A stretch of 64,000 bases of DNA from an uncultured Pelagibacteraceae bacterium. GTDB lineage: Bacteria; Pseudomonadota; Alphaproteobacteria; Pelagibacterales; Pelagibacteraceae. Below are positions 8,564 through 17,856 of this stretch, in pieces. Under the pieces are notes generated by a model that saw nothing but the letters and a program-made list of their open reading frames with translations, was not told where the DNA came from and did not search any database. The DNA lies in assembly GCA_902541285.1 (NCBI GenBank), contig CACBQD010000005.1, positions 1 to 64,000 of the forward strand. The letters are read 5' to 3'. Both the position numbers and the translations under genes were made by a program. How positions within the stretch are numbered: position 1 is the stretch's first letter; the number at the start of each line of letters is the position of its first letter.

Positions 8564-9411
8564 TATTTTAATGCTCCTGATAAATTTCCTTTTGATAGAT
8601 ATCTCTCAACTATAAATGCAACGATTATTAATGGTGCAACTGAGACTAAAGCTGATGCTGAAAGGCTCCACCATGGTGTTATTGATGAATTAAGTGCAAC
8701 AACTTTTACAGGTAACAATTGTACTTCAGTAAATGTCAAAATAAATGCAAAAAAGAAATCTATCCATCCAAAAATAATACAAAACATTCCCGCAACAATT
8801 AATCCAGGTATTGAATTTGGTAAAACAACTTTATAGAAAGCTTGATAAGGATTACACCCATCAATTAATGCAGTCTCATCTAATTCTTTTGGAACTCTAT
8901 TAAAAAAATCTACCATAATCCAAACAGCAATTGGCATTAATAAAACGATATATACGACCACTAGACCTAATAAACTATCAAGCAATCCTATTGTGCTTAG
9001 AAAAATAAAGAAAGGAATTGATAATACAATTGGAGGCATGATTCTTTGTGAAATGAAGAAAAAAGTAATATCGTTGTTTCTAACAAATCCGGCTTTAAAG
9101 GTAAATCTTGATAGTGCATAAGCAGCAAGTGTTCCAAGAACAATACTTATTAAACTAGCAGTACAGGTTACAAAAATACTGTTAAAATAAGGCTCGACAA
9201 TATCTACTCCACCTTTAGCTGGAGACTTAATTAAAACTCTCCAACCCTCCAGTGTTGGTTCGAAATCTAACCAAGGTATATAAGTTACTTTACTATTTAC
9301 AGATTGGAAGTCTTTAAAAGATGTTGATACAGCCCAGAGAAAAGGTGCAACAACAAATACAGTCCAAAATGTAATAAAGAAATATTTAAGAAAAGTGTAA
9401 AGTTTGCTCAT
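8563..9411 (-). CDS. ABC transporter permease, MalG/UgpE type
   Basis: Inner-membrane permease of the CUT1 (sugar/polyol) ABC importer. About six membrane segments are visible. The coupling-helix motif region DETALIDGCNPYQAFYKVV (around residue 190) matches the EAA loop that contacts the ATPase. Length 282 is typical. It lies between the other permease (2-nt gap) and the GlpS-like ATPase (1-nt overlap), so the five transport genes are translationally coupled. The substrate is not determined by this subunit. Confidence 0.92.
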   Translation of the reverse strand: MSKLYTFLKYFFITFWTVFVVAPFLWAVSTSFKDFQSVNSKVTYIPWLDFEPTLEGWRVLIKSPAKGGVDIVEPYFNSIFVTCTASLISIVLGTLAAYALSRFTFKAGFVRNNDITFFFISQRIMPPIVLSIPFFIFLSTIGLLDSLLGLVVVYIVLLMPIAVWIMVDFFNRVPKELDETALIDGCNPYQAFYKVVLPNSIPGLIVAGMFCIIFGWIDFFFAFILTFTEVQLLPVKVVALNSSITPWWSLSASALVSVAPLIIVAFIVERYLSKGNLSGALK

Positions 9412-9413
9412 AG

Positions 9414-10280
9414 TTATTCTTTGATCATTAATTTGGTTAAAACTTTAGCTATTATCGTTAAACTGATAATCATTATTACAAGATAAGTGAAAGATAAGGT
9501 TGCTGCATAACCCATCTGAAATTCTCTTAATCCTTTAATATAAATATAAAAACTTGAGGTCTCAGTTGCAGTACCCGGTCCTCCTGAGGTCAAAACAAAT
9601 ACTGTATCCATTATTTTTGAAGCCTCGATAAGTCTTATTATTATTGCTCCAATTGATATTGGAGCCATCAAAGGAAAGGTTACATAAACAAATTTTCTAA
9701 ATGGACTTGCTCCATCTATAGCGGCTGCCAAAAAGGGTTCTTTTGGAAGTGACAAAAGTCCAGCTAGTAATAGTAAAAACATAAACGGTGTCCATTGCCA
9801 AACTTCAACAATTATAACAGTAAACTTTGCAATAACTGGATCACTCAACCATAAAATAGGTTTTAATCCTAATCCACCTAACAAATCATTTACAGGACCT
9901 AGTGACTCATGAAAAAATGTTCTCCAAATAACTGTCATTATTACTGGAGTTGTCATCATTGGTACTAGAAAAATTACTCTAAAAAATCTTTTAAATTTTA
10001 TTTCTCTCCAAACCATCATCGCTAAAGCAAATCCGATAACATATTGAAGAATAACTGTAGTTACTGATAAAAAACTTAGCCTAAAAAAAGACTCCCAAAA
10101 CCTCGGGTCATCAGTAAATAACCTTATGTAATTCGTAATGCCTATGAAGTTCATTTCTGGTGTATAACTATTCCATCCAGAAAGACTTAATCTAATAGTA
10201 AAAATAATTGGAAAAATTAAAATTCCAATAAGTACAAACAATCCTGGGAATAAAAAAACAAACTTGTGTTTAAAATTCAT
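9414..10280 (-). CDS. ABC transporter permease, MalF/UgpA type
   Basis: Second inner-membrane permease of the CUT1 importer. About six hydrophobic segments are visible; the coupling (EAA-like) loop is AAAIDGASPFRKFVYVTFPL near residue 190. Length 288 is normal for UgpA-like proteins. It follows the binding-protein gene after a 61-nt gap holding a GC-rich hairpin, and precedes the second permease by 2 nt. The pair MalF-like/MalG-like plus two ATPases is the full membrane complex. Confidence 0.92.
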   Translation of the reverse strand: MNFKHKFVFLFPGLFVLIGILIFPIIFTIRLSLSGWNSYTPEMNFIGITNYIRLFTDDPRFWESFFRLSFLSVTTVILQYVIGFALAMMVWREIKFKRFFRVIFLVPMMTTPVIMTVIWRTFFHESLGPVNDLLGGLGLKPILWLSDPVIAKFTVIIVEVWQWTPFMFLLLLAGLLSLPKEPFLAAAIDGASPFRKFVYVTFPLMAPISIGAIIIRLIEASKIMDTVFVLTSGGPGTATETSSFYIYIKGLREFQMGYAATLSFTYLVIMIISLTIIAKVLTKLMIKE

Positions 10281-10307
10281 AATTTTTTTTTTGGATTATT
10301 TTAAAAT

Positions 10308-10329
10308 GTGGCCGTTAAAAAACGGCCAC
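10308..10329 (-). terminator. Hairpin after the ABC binding-protein gene
   Basis: A perfect 9-bp stem GTGGCCGTT/AACGGCCAC (10308-10316 with 10321-10329) closes a 4-nt loop. On the minus strand it follows the binding-protein stop and precedes the first permease. The following tract is only AUUUUAAAAU, so it may be a partial terminator or an mRNA-stabilising 3' hairpin rather than a full stop. Confidence 0.6.
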
Positions 10330-10341
10330 AAGTTTACAAAA

Positions 10342-11877
10342 TTATTGCTTATTATCTTCCATTGCTACACCAACAGCATAGGCTTTTCTTACGTTATCTT
10401 TTCCTACTCTGTTAAGTATGTCTTCCCACTGTTTGGCAGCTTCGTCTAAAGCAGCTTGTGGAGATAATTGACCAGCTAATGCTTTTGCAGCAGCAGTAGC
10501 CAATGCAGCATTAAACTCAAAAGTTCCAGGAACTCTTAATGGAAATACTCTATTTTTACTTTGTTCCATTTGTGCAAGAGTATCAACATATGATTGAGCA
10601 ATATCTTTATCCCAACCAATTTGTGTCCATACATCAACTTTAAAGTCGTCATTTCTAAATGGGTTTACACCAAATCTACCAATTCCAATGTCCGCTTGGT
10701 GGTTAGCTTCGTTAGCGAAGAAACATAGGTAATCGAAAGCCATTTCTTTCTCTTTACTTTTCTTAGCTACTCCAACTGCCCATCCCCATACGAAGAAAGG
10801 AGCTTGGTTAAAGCCTTCATCCCAAGAGTTAGTTTTTCTATTCCAAACTTTCATTGCTCCTGGTAACTGTGCAGCACCAACTTTATTGTTTATTGGACTA
10901 TCTGGTTGCATAGCAGCAACAAATGCATCATCCCATGAAAAACTAAACAAAGTTTGTCCTCCACCAAATGATCCAATTTCGTCACCTAAACCAAAATTTA
11001 TTCCTCCTGGAGGAACATATTTAGTTGCCTCAACCCAGTCAGTTAAAGCTTCAACAAAACCTGGATTGTTAATTAGTGGTTTCATAGTTTCTAAATCAAA
11101 GAAAAAACCACCAGGTGTTTTAGGATTTTTTGAGTAAGCAGCAGATCTTGAATAGAAAGCAGCATACATTAGATCGTCTTTTTTCATTACTTCAGCGGAT
11201 CCGTATTCTTTCTCGCCATCTCCATCCCAGTCCCAATTATTAAAGTAAGCTGCCATTTCTCCATACTCTTTCCAAGTTTGAGGAACTCTTAGTTCTTTAC
11301 CAGTAGCTTCCTTATATTGTTTTTGGTACTCAGGATTATCAATTACATCTTTTCTATATTTCAGATAATGTCTGTCACCATCAACCGGAAACTGATACAT
11401 AACACCATCCCAAGATGCTACACCAATGTGAGACGGAGTAACGTCTTTCATTTGTTTCATCTCAACGTATTTCTTTGGAACTGGCTCTAAGTATCTTCTC
11501 CAATCATTAATGAAGTTTGAAAATCCAAAAACGATGTCATATGGAGCTTGTCCAGCTTGAAATGGTACCATTGCTTTCGCATATAAGTCACCTGCCGGTG
11601 TATGAGTAACATCAACTTTTGCTCCAGTAAGTTTAGCGAACTGCTCAGCATGTAGAGCTGTTGGCTCTCCCATGACTGGTACAGCATGTGTATTAATCTT
11701 AAGCGTCTTGCCTTTATAGTTTTTCTTAGACATAGACTCGTAAGAACAATCACCAGGAATATCCCCAGTTGCTTTGATATGTGGAAACTGATCACTCCAC
11801 TTATCAGCATACGCAACAGGACTAAATACCAACAAAGCTGATATTAGAGCGGTTACGCAAGTTTTTATTGTCTTCAT
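10342..11877 (-). CDS. ABC transporter extracellular solute-binding protein (sugar/polyol type)
   Basis: Periplasmic binding protein with a Sec signal peptide (residues 1-24, ending VAYA). The fold is that of family 1 sugar-type binding proteins: the first lobe starts at KTLKINTHAVPVMGEPT, and aromatic-rich blocks such as NNWDWDGDGEKEYGSA and GWAVGVAKKSKEKEMAFDYL follow. At 511 residues it is longer than MalE/UgpB proteins (about 400-440). It is preceded by the alcohol dehydrogenase gene (24-nt gap) and a good Shine-Dalgarno (GAGAGGA). The GlpS/GlpT-like ATPases and the neighbouring dehydrogenase suggest a polyol or alcohol-like ligand (inference). Confidence 0.9.
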   Translation of the reverse strand: MKTIKTCVTALISALLVFSPVAYADKWSDQFPHIKATGDIPGDCSYESMSKKNYKGKTLKINTHAVPVMGEPTALHAEQFAKLTGAKVDVTHTPAGDLYAKAMVPFQAGQAPYDIVFGFSNFINDWRRYLEPVPKKYVEMKQMKDVTPSHIGVASWDGVMYQFPVDGDRHYLKYRKDVIDNPEYQKQYKEATGKELRVPQTWKEYGEMAAYFNNWDWDGDGEKEYGSAEVMKKDDLMYAAFYSRSAAYSKNPKTPGGFFFDLETMKPLINNPGFVEALTDWVEATKYVPPGGINFGLGDEIGSFGGGQTLFSFSWDDAFVAAMQPDSPINNKVGAAQLPGAMKVWNRKTNSWDEGFNQAPFFVWGWAVGVAKKSKEKEMAFDYLCFFANEANHQADIGIGRFGVNPFRNDDFKVDVWTQIGWDKDIAQSYVDTLAQMEQSKNRVFPLRVPGTFEFNAALATAAAKALAGQLSPQAALDEAAKQWEDILNRVGKDNVRKAYAVGVAMEDNKQ

Positions 11878-11901
11878 CTTTTTTCCTCTCTTTGTTGTTA
11901 A

Positions 11902-12963
11902 TTATGGAACTAACACTGCACGACCTTTGACTTTTCCATCATTAAGATCATGTAGCGCTTTGTTAGCATCATCTAATTTATATTCCTGCATAGATAGCTT
12001 GACTTTTCCTCTATCAGCTAATTCCATGAGTTCATATAATTCAGACCACGTTCCTACTAAATTTCCGACTATTGTTTTTTCAGATATTATTAAATCTACG
12101 GCTAAAGATTTGATCTCTTCTCCATAACCCACAATATAATAAAAACCTCCATTTGAAGTCATTTGAATTCCCATTGCAGTCGATCCTTTTTCACCAACAA
12201 AATCTATTACAGCCTCAGAACCTTTTCCCTTGGTTAACTCTTGAACTTTTTCAATTTCGTTTCCATCAATCAAAACTCCGTGATCTCCGCCCAACTCCAT
12301 TGCATGTTTAAGAGCTTTTTCTGATTTCTCTACAATAATTATATCTGCTGCACACATTGCTTTTAAACATTGAATAGCAATATGTCCTAAACCTCCTGCA
12401 CCTATGATTGTACAACTTTGACCAGGAAGTAAATGTCTAGTGGCTTTTTTCACAACTCTATAAGCTGTTAAACCAGCATCAGAAAATGGAGCTACATCTT
12501 TAGGTGCCAATACTGTTGGCAATTTAATTAAATTTCTCACACTTGTTTTTAAAAGTTCTGAATATCCACCTTCTTTAATACTTAACCCTGGGAAAGCTCC
12601 AGCGGCAGCATGCATATCGTTACCTCGTCTACAGTCAAGACACGTCCCATCAGTTCCAGATATAAGTGGGTGCAAGATTACTGGATCTCCCTTTTTAAAT
12701 TCTGTAACGTCTTTTCCAACATCTTCTATCCAACCAGCATTTTCATGACCCATAACGCAAGGAAGTAGTTTTCCGTCTGGATCTTGAATATGTTTCCAAA
12801 CTCCTTCAATTATGTGTAGATCAGTTCTACAAACACCAGCTGCACCAATTTTAACTATTACATCAGATGCCTTTTCTATTTTTGGATCAGGCATTTCTTG
12901 ATTTGTGACCCAAGTTCCCTCTTTCATTTCTGGGTCGTACTTATGTAAAACCTGTGCTTTCAT
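11902..12963 (-). CDS. Zinc-dependent alcohol dehydrogenase (MDR family)
   Basis: Oxidises an alcohol or polyol with NAD(P). The catalytic-zinc ligands are C45 (GVCRTDLH), H73/E74 (GHENAG) and probably D162; the nucleotide-binding motif is GAGGLG (188-193). The structural-zinc lobe is degraded. Relatives have four cysteines in the pattern CG.C..CR.GNDMHC, while here D105, C108, C111 and A119 occupy those places, so two Cys are lost. First gene of the operon leading into the ABC transporter, with a strong Shine-Dalgarno (GAGAGGA). The shared 23-bp motif lies 89 nt upstream. It probably starts catabolism of the imported substrate. Confidence 0.9.
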   Translation of the reverse strand: MKAQVLHKYDPEMKEGTWVTNQEMPDPKIEKASDVIVKIGAAGVCRTDLHIIEGVWKHIQDPDGKLLPCVMGHENAGWIEDVGKDVTEFKKGDPVILHPLISGTDGTCLDCRRGNDMHAAAGAFPGLSIKEGGYSELLKTSVRNLIKLPTVLAPKDVAPFSDAGLTAYRVVKKATRHLLPGQSCTIIGAGGLGHIAIQCLKAMCAADIIIVEKSEKALKHAMELGGDHGVLIDGNEIEKVQELTKGKGSEAVIDFVGEKGSTAMGIQMTSNGGFYYIVGYGEEIKSLAVDLIISEKTIVGNLVGTWSELYELMELADRGKVKLSMQEYKLDDANKALHDLNDGKVKGRAVLVP

Positions 12964-13051
12964 TATTATCCTCTCTAAATTTATTTTTTATAAATAAATT
13001 TTAAATTGAAATAAAAAATATGTCTAGAAAGTTAGAATAATTTTAATTACC

Positions 13052-13074
13052 AATTACAACTTGAGATTGTTAAT
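13052..13074. promoter_or_regulatory. 23-bp near-palindrome upstream of adh (shared motif, copy 2)
   Basis: AATTACAA-N5-GATTGTTAAT, matching the element at 5074-5096 at 17 of 18 positions outside the 5-nt centre. It begins 89 nt upstream of the adh start, the same distance as copy 1 from dctP, and its right edge overlaps the stop codon of the 2-hydroxyacid dehydrogenase gene. Candidate binding site of a regulator common to both transport operons. Confidence 0.5.
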
Positions 13075-14023
13075 TAACTTTGTTTTTGCATCCACCTGTT
13101 TTAAAAAACTCATCAATATTATCTATAGCTAGATTAGCCATTGCGGTTCTAGTTTCTTTAGTTGCGCTACCCAAATGAGGAAGAATAAAAGCACTTTTGT
13201 GTTTAAGATATCCTGGATTTAAATTTGGTTCATTTTTGTATACATCTAGCCCAACTGCATAAACTTTTCTTCTTTCCAAAGCATCTATTAAAGCTTCGTC
13301 TTCAATAATATCTCCTCTTGCAACATTGGTCACGACTGCACCTTTTGGTAATAGTTCTAGTGTATCTTTATTGATTAAATTTATTGTCTCTTTAGATGCA
13401 GGACAACATACCGAAAGGACATCAGAGACTTTCATCAAATCATTTAAGTTATCGTGGTAAGTTGCGCCTTGTTCTTTTTCTTCGCTTAATTTTGAACGAT
13501 TGTGATAATGAATTATCATACCTAAAGATTTAGCTATTTTAGCTATTTTTTGACCAATTCTACCCATGCCAAGTATTCCAAGTCTAGTGCCTGTTAATTG
13601 TTTACCAATCAACATATCTGCTGACCAAACCCAGCCGCCTTCTCTAGCTTTCTCAATTCCTTCAGATGCTCTTCTGCATGCACCTAATATCAACAAAACC
13701 CCAATTTCTGCAGTAGCATCAGTTAAAACATCTGGCGTGTTTGTTACTGCAATCCCTCTTTTCTTTGCAGCTTCTAAATCTATATTTCCAAAACCTACAG
13801 CAAAATTTGATATAATTTTAACACTATCAGGTAATTGACTAATTGTTTCTGCATCAAGCTTATCTGTTAGAGCAGATAAAATACCATCACAGCCTGCACT
13901 CATCTCTATTAGCTTTTTTTGAGAGTAGAGTTCATCATTTAAATTAAAATTAGCATCAAATAATTCTTTAGCTTTATCCTCACAAGATCTTAAAAGCCTT
14001 CTCGTGATTAAAATTTTTTTCAT
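13070..14023 (-). CDS. D-isomer-specific 2-hydroxyacid dehydrogenase (glyoxylate/hydroxypyruvate reductase-like)
   Basis: NAD(P)-dependent reductase of 2-oxoacids to D-2-hydroxyacids. The Rossmann motif is GMGRIG (152-157). The catalytic triad is visible as R236 (VARGDII), E265 (DVYKNEP) and H283 (LPHLGSAT). The GLDVYKNEP and NFAVGFGNID blocks favour a glyoxylate/hydroxypyruvate-type enzyme over lactate or phosphoglycerate dehydrogenase. Length 317 is normal. The gene follows the FAD dehydrogenase gene with an 11-nt gap, so the two probably act on the same hydroxyacid/oxoacid couple. Confidence 0.88.
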   Translation of the reverse strand: MKKILITRRLLRSCEDKAKELFDANFNLNDELYSQKKLIEMSAGCDGILSALTDKLDAETISQLPDSVKIISNFAVGFGNIDLEAAKKRGIAVTNTPDVLTDATAEIGVLLILGACRRASEGIEKAREGGWVWSADMLIGKQLTGTRLGILGMGRIGQKIAKIAKSLGMIIHYHNRSKLSEEKEQGATYHDNLNDLMKVSDVLSVCCPASKETINLINKDTLELLPKGAVVTNVARGDIIEDEALIDALERRKVYAVGLDVYKNEPNLNPGYLKHKSAFILPHLGSATKETRTAMANLAIDNIDEFFKTGGCKNKVN

Positions 14024-14034
14024 TTTGTATTGGA

Positions 14035-15408
14035 TTAATTTAGATCAAAAACCTTACCAGGATTCATGATATTGTTTACATCAATACTTCTTTTAATAGC
14101 TTTCATCACTGGCAAATTATCTGGATGCTCTCTTAATAGGTAATGTTTCTTTTGAAGACCAATTCCATGTTCTCCTGTAATTGTTCCCTCTAATTCTAAA
14201 GCTTTGTTAATTAGATCATCACTATACTGTCTAATTTTTTTTTGTTTTTCTTCATCATCAGGATCATACAATATTATGGAGTGAAAATTTCCATCTCCAA
14301 CATGACCAACCATTGGTGCAGTTAGACCTAATTTTTTTACTTCTTTTTCCGCCCATGAAATGCACTCAACTAACTTGGAAATTGGTACACAAACATCTGT
14401 AGAATACACTTTCATATCATGACCTAAAGCTTTTACTGAATAGTAAACATCATGCCTTGCTTTCCATAATATTTTTTGTTCTTCAGGAGAAGATGCCCAT
14501 TGAAAATCACTTCCACCATTATTTTTTGATAATTCTTCAACAATTTTTATAGACTCATTATTTGATAGTTCACTTCCATGGAATTCAAAGAATAAAGTTG
14601 GTGATGCTTTGATGTTTTCTAGCTTTGAATATTTAATGCTAATTTCCATTTGGTCTTTGTTTAACATTTCAATTCTTGCAATTGGAACACCGTACTGAAT
14701 AACTTCTTGCGCTGTCTTTACTGCTGAGTCTAAATCTGGAAAATAGCAAACTGCACTCATTATGCTTTCAGGTATTGGTGATAGTCTTAATTGAACTTCT
14801 GTAATAATTCCTAATGTTCCCTCAGATCCAATAAACAAATTAGTTAAGTTATATCCCGCAGAAGTTTTTTTAGTTCTTGCACCAGTTTTAATTATGTCTC
14901 CATTTGGTAAAACAACTGTTAAGCCAGAAATAACTGTTCTCATTGTTCCATATTTCACTGCCATTGTTCCTGAAGCTGAAGTAGATGCCATCCCACCGAG
15001 TGCAGCATCCGCACCAGGATCTATTGGAAAAAATACTCCATCTTCTCTTAAATATTCATTTAATTGCTTTCTTGTTACATTTGCTTGCACTCTGCAGTCA
15101 AAATCCTCAGCATTTACACTTAAAACTTTATTCATTTTTTCTAAAGAAATCGTAATACCATTTTGATTTCCAACAACATGGCCTTCAAGAGATGTGCCGG
15201 TTCCAAATGGAACCACTGGAATTTTATGCTCGTTACAAATTTTTAGAATTTTTGAAACTTCTTCATTAGTTTCTGGAAATACAACTGCCTTTGATAATAT
15301 TGGGTTATAGGTATCTTCCCCTCTTGCATAATTTGCACGAGTAGACTCTGAGGTAGAAAATCTTCCGTTAAATATCTTTTTTAATTCTGCTTGGACAGTT
15401 TCGTTCAT
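14035..15408 (-). CDS. FAD-linked D-2-hydroxyacid dehydrogenase (GlcD/LDHD family)
   Basis: Oxidises a D-2-hydroxyacid (D-lactate or glycolate) to the 2-oxoacid, with electrons passing to the respiratory chain. The N-terminal FAD-binding (PCMH-type) domain shows VVPFGTGTSLEGHV near residue 75 and a DPGADAALGGMAS block. The C-terminal substrate domain has the metal-ligand motifs GHVGDGNFH (about 367-375) and GEHGIG (about 410). Resemblance is closest to cytochrome-linked D-lactate dehydrogenase (LDHD). No GlcE or GlcF partner is adjacent, which fits an LDHD-type single subunit. The 37-nt gap to the aminotransferase gene upstream suggests one transcript. Confidence 0.9.
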   Translation of the reverse strand: MNETVQAELKKIFNGRFSTSESTRANYARGEDTYNPILSKAVVFPETNEEVSKILKICNEHKIPVVPFGTGTSLEGHVVGNQNGITISLEKMNKVLSVNAEDFDCRVQANVTRKQLNEYLREDGVFFPIDPGADAALGGMASTSASGTMAVKYGTMRTVISGLTVVLPNGDIIKTGARTKKTSAGYNLTNLFIGSEGTLGIITEVQLRLSPIPESIMSAVCYFPDLDSAVKTAQEVIQYGVPIARIEMLNKDQMEISIKYSKLENIKASPTLFFEFHGSELSNNESIKIVEELSKNNGGSDFQWASSPEEQKILWKARHDVYYSVKALGHDMKVYSTDVCVPISKLVECISWAEKEVKKLGLTAPMVGHVGDGNFHSIILYDPDDEEKQKKIRQYSDDLINKALELEGTITGEHGIGLQKKHYLLREHPDNLPVMKAIKRSIDVNNIMNPGKVFDLN

Positions 15409-15445
15409 TCTTTAATAATACAAAAATATTAATTAAAAATACAGT

Positions 15446-16615
15446 TTATTTAGAAAGCATCTTGCCTATATTTTCTAAGGCTTGCATAATATTATCTCTA
15501 GATGCGGCAAAACTAAATCTAACGTAATCATTACAAGTTTTACCGAATGCAGTACCAGGAACAATTGCAACACCTGCTTCATGCATAGCTTTTTTGCAAA
15601 ACTCAGATCCATTCATGCCAGTCCCTTTTATATTTGGAAAAGCATAAAAAGCTCCTCCCGGCAAACTACACTCAACTCCTGGTAAATCATTTAATCCTTT
15701 ATGAATTAAATTTCTTCTTAATGTAAATTTATCTAACATATCTTTAATTGAGTCTTCAGGACCATCTAATGCGGCTATACCAGCATATTGGGCTGCTGCA
15801 TTAACACATGATACACTATTAATCAAAAGTTTGTTTACATGTTCAACTAAATGCTCTGGCCAGTAACTCCAACCAAGTCTCCATCCAGTCATAGAATATG
15901 CTTTACTCCAACCCTCAAGAACAATTAATCTATCTCTTAGGTTAGGATAATTAAAGAAAGTCGGCATTTCTTTATAATCAAAAATTTGTCTACTATAAAT
16001 TTCATCACTTAAAATTGTGACCTGCGGATGTTTTTCTAATTCTTTTGCTAAGTAGTCAATTGCAGGTTTTTCAACAAAGCTTCCAGTTGGGTTGTTTGGA
16101 TTTATTAGAATTAAAAGTCTAGTTTTGTCAGTTATTAAAGACAGAATTTTGTCTGGATCAAATTTTAAATCTTTATCCTCAGTTAAATCATATGGAACAG
16201 CTTTTGCTCCAGAATAATTAATCATTGACTCATAAATTGGAAAAGCTGGAGTTGGATGAATTATTTCAACACCTGGTTCACCATAACAAGTAATTGCATA
16301 ATACATTGTAGGTTTACCACCTGGCATTATTAAAACTCTATTTGGATCAATATCAGCATTGTAAAGTCTCTTGACCCATCTTGCGACAGCTTCTCGACAT
16401 TCTGGAATTCCATTTGATAAAACATAACCATGATGACCGTCATCTAGAGCTTTTTTTGCAGCTTCAACAACATGTTTTGGAGTTTTAAAGTCAGGTTGTC
16501 CTAGACCTAAATGGATCATAGGTTTGCCTTGTGCTTCTAATTTTTTTGCTTCTGCTAGAACAGAAAATGCACTTTCAGTTCCTAAACGATCTAATGCTTT
16601 TGCTAATTCAATCAT
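15446..16615 (-). CDS. PLP-dependent aminotransferase, class I/II
   Basis: Fold-type I aminotransferase of the aspartate/alanine group. The PLP lysine is K238 in EGWSKAY, with the supporting motifs NPNNPTG (172-178) and D204/Y207 in LSDEIYS; the C-terminal VRFSFAASRDN supplies the substrate-carboxylate Arg. Length 389 is typical. The neighbours act on 2-hydroxy/2-oxoacids, so it may convert the resulting oxoacid (for example glyoxylate or pyruvate) to an amino acid, but the family covers many substrates. No Shine-Dalgarno is visible. Confidence 0.88.
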   Translation of the reverse strand: MIELAKALDRLGTESAFSVLAEAKKLEAQGKPMIHLGLGQPDFKTPKHVVEAAKKALDDGHHGYVLSNGIPECREAVARWVKRLYNADIDPNRVLIMPGGKPTMYYAITCYGEPGVEIIHPTPAFPIYESMINYSGAKAVPYDLTEDKDLKFDPDKILSLITDKTRLLILINPNNPTGSFVEKPAIDYLAKELEKHPQVTILSDEIYSRQIFDYKEMPTFFNYPNLRDRLIVLEGWSKAYSMTGWRLGWSYWPEHLVEHVNKLLINSVSCVNAAAQYAGIAALDGPEDSIKDMLDKFTLRRNLIHKGLNDLPGVECSLPGGAFYAFPNIKGTGMNGSEFCKKAMHEAGVAIVPGTAFGKTCNDYVRFSFAASRDNIMQALENIGKMLSK

Positions 16616-16704
16616 AATTTTTCGTCGACAAACTAACTGAAAAGCAACTTCATGTCTATTTATTTAAAGTGAAAATAATAATAAAAATTATTTATAAAAA
16701 ATAT

Positions 16705-17856
16705 TTAATTTCGGTAAATTATCTTTGATCTATCTAACTCTTTTACACTTTTACAGCCCATAAGGATCATATTTCTTCTAATTTCATCGTGCATATTTTG
16801 AAGCAGCCTCTCTACTCCTTGTTGACCACCTGCTCCTAAACTGAACAAAAAAGCTTTACCAAAACTACAAGCAGTAGCACCTGCAGCTAAAGCCTTGAGA
16901 ACATGAGTTCCCCGTCTAACACCTCCATCTAAAATTATCTCAAGTTTATCACCCACAGCATCTGAAATAGCCTTTAGTTGATCAAAAGGAGTTCTAGATC
17001 CATCAAGTTGTCTTCCTCCATGATTTGATATTATTATTGCTGTACAACCAATATCAACTGCTCTCTTTGCATCCTCTACAGACATTACACCCTTCAAGGC
17101 AAAAGGTCCGTCCCACTTTTTTATACAGTATTCTGCATCTTCCCAACTCATTTGTGGATCATACTGTTCATTAACATAATCTATTACGGATTTTGTAATG
17201 TTAGTTCCCTTGTCAGTTTTGTGTTTAATATTTGCAAGTTCAAATTTCTTATTCGTAAAATATCTGAATAACCATCCTGGTCTCATCGCGAAATTCATTA
17301 TACTTTCTAATGTGAATTTAGGAGGAGTTGTAAAACCAGTTCTGTGATCTCTTTCTCTATTTCCTGCAACCAAAGTATCAACAGTTAAGCACAAACCGTC
17401 AAAGTTTGCTCTTTTACACCTATCAATCAAATCATCAGTAAATGATTTATCTTTATGGATATAAAGTTGAAATAATTTTGGTCCACTTGATATGTTAGCA
17501 ATTTCTTCAATCGAAAATGAAGCCATTGTCGACATGCTATACATGGTACCAAATTTTTCTGCAGCTCTAGCTGAAGCTTTATCTCCATCAGGATGATATA
17601 AACTTTGCATAGCAGTAGGTGATAAAAAAATTGGCATATCTATTTTTCTACCAAAAACTGTGGTTGATAAATCTGGTTCTCCTACGCTTCTAAGAATATT
17701 AGGGATTAAGTCACAATCATCAAATGAATTTGTATTTCTTTTTAAAGTGGTTTCATCATCTGCACCACCATCAATGTAATGAAAAATTGGAGCTGGAAGT
17801 TTTTTTTTGGCTAGCTTTCTAAAATCTTCAAAATTATAACAATTCTTTAAGCTCAT
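16705..17856 (-). CDS. FMN-dependent L-2-hydroxyacid dehydrogenase (LldD/glycolate oxidase family), paralogue 2
   Basis: FMN enzyme oxidising L-2-hydroxyacids (L-lactate, glycolate or similar). It carries the family signature SNHGGRQLDG with the catalytic-base His near residue 278, the flavin-contact lysine region FALKGVMSVEDAKRA, and FHYIDGGADDE at the N-terminus. Length 383 is normal. It starts within the stop of the preceding paralogue (ATGA overlap), so the pair is translationally coupled. The sequences are clearly related but diverged (C-termini and substrate loops differ), which suggests distinct substrates or a heteromer. Confidence 0.9.
   Translation of the reverse strand: MSLKNCYNFEDFRKLAKKKLPAPIFHYIDGGADDETTLKRNTNSFDDCDLIPNILRSVGEPDLSTTVFGRKIDMPIFLSPTAMQSLYHPDGDKASARAAEKFGTMYSMSTMASFSIEEIANISSGPKLFQLYIHKDKSFTDDLIDRCKRANFDGLCLTVDTLVAGNRERDHRTGFTTPPKFTLESIMNFAMRPGWLFRYFTNKKFELANIKHKTDKGTNITKSVIDYVNEQYDPQMSWEDAEYCIKKWDGPFALKGVMSVEDAKRAVDIGCTAIIISNHGGRQLDGSRTPFDQLKAISDAVGDKLEIILDGGVRRGTHVLKALAAGATACSFGKAFLFSLGAGGQQGVERLLQNMHDEIRRNMILMGCKSVKELDRSKIIYRN

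Noticed and set aside
10264-10449. Plus-strand open frame across the ABC binding-protein hairpin
   Set aside because: It lies antisense to the binding-protein gene and the intergenic hairpin, has no recognisable domain and no ribosome site; typical antisense shadow in AT-rich DNA.
16616-16704. Copy of the 23-bp motif upstream of the aminotransferase
   Set aside because: No AATTACAA or GATTGT element in this gap.
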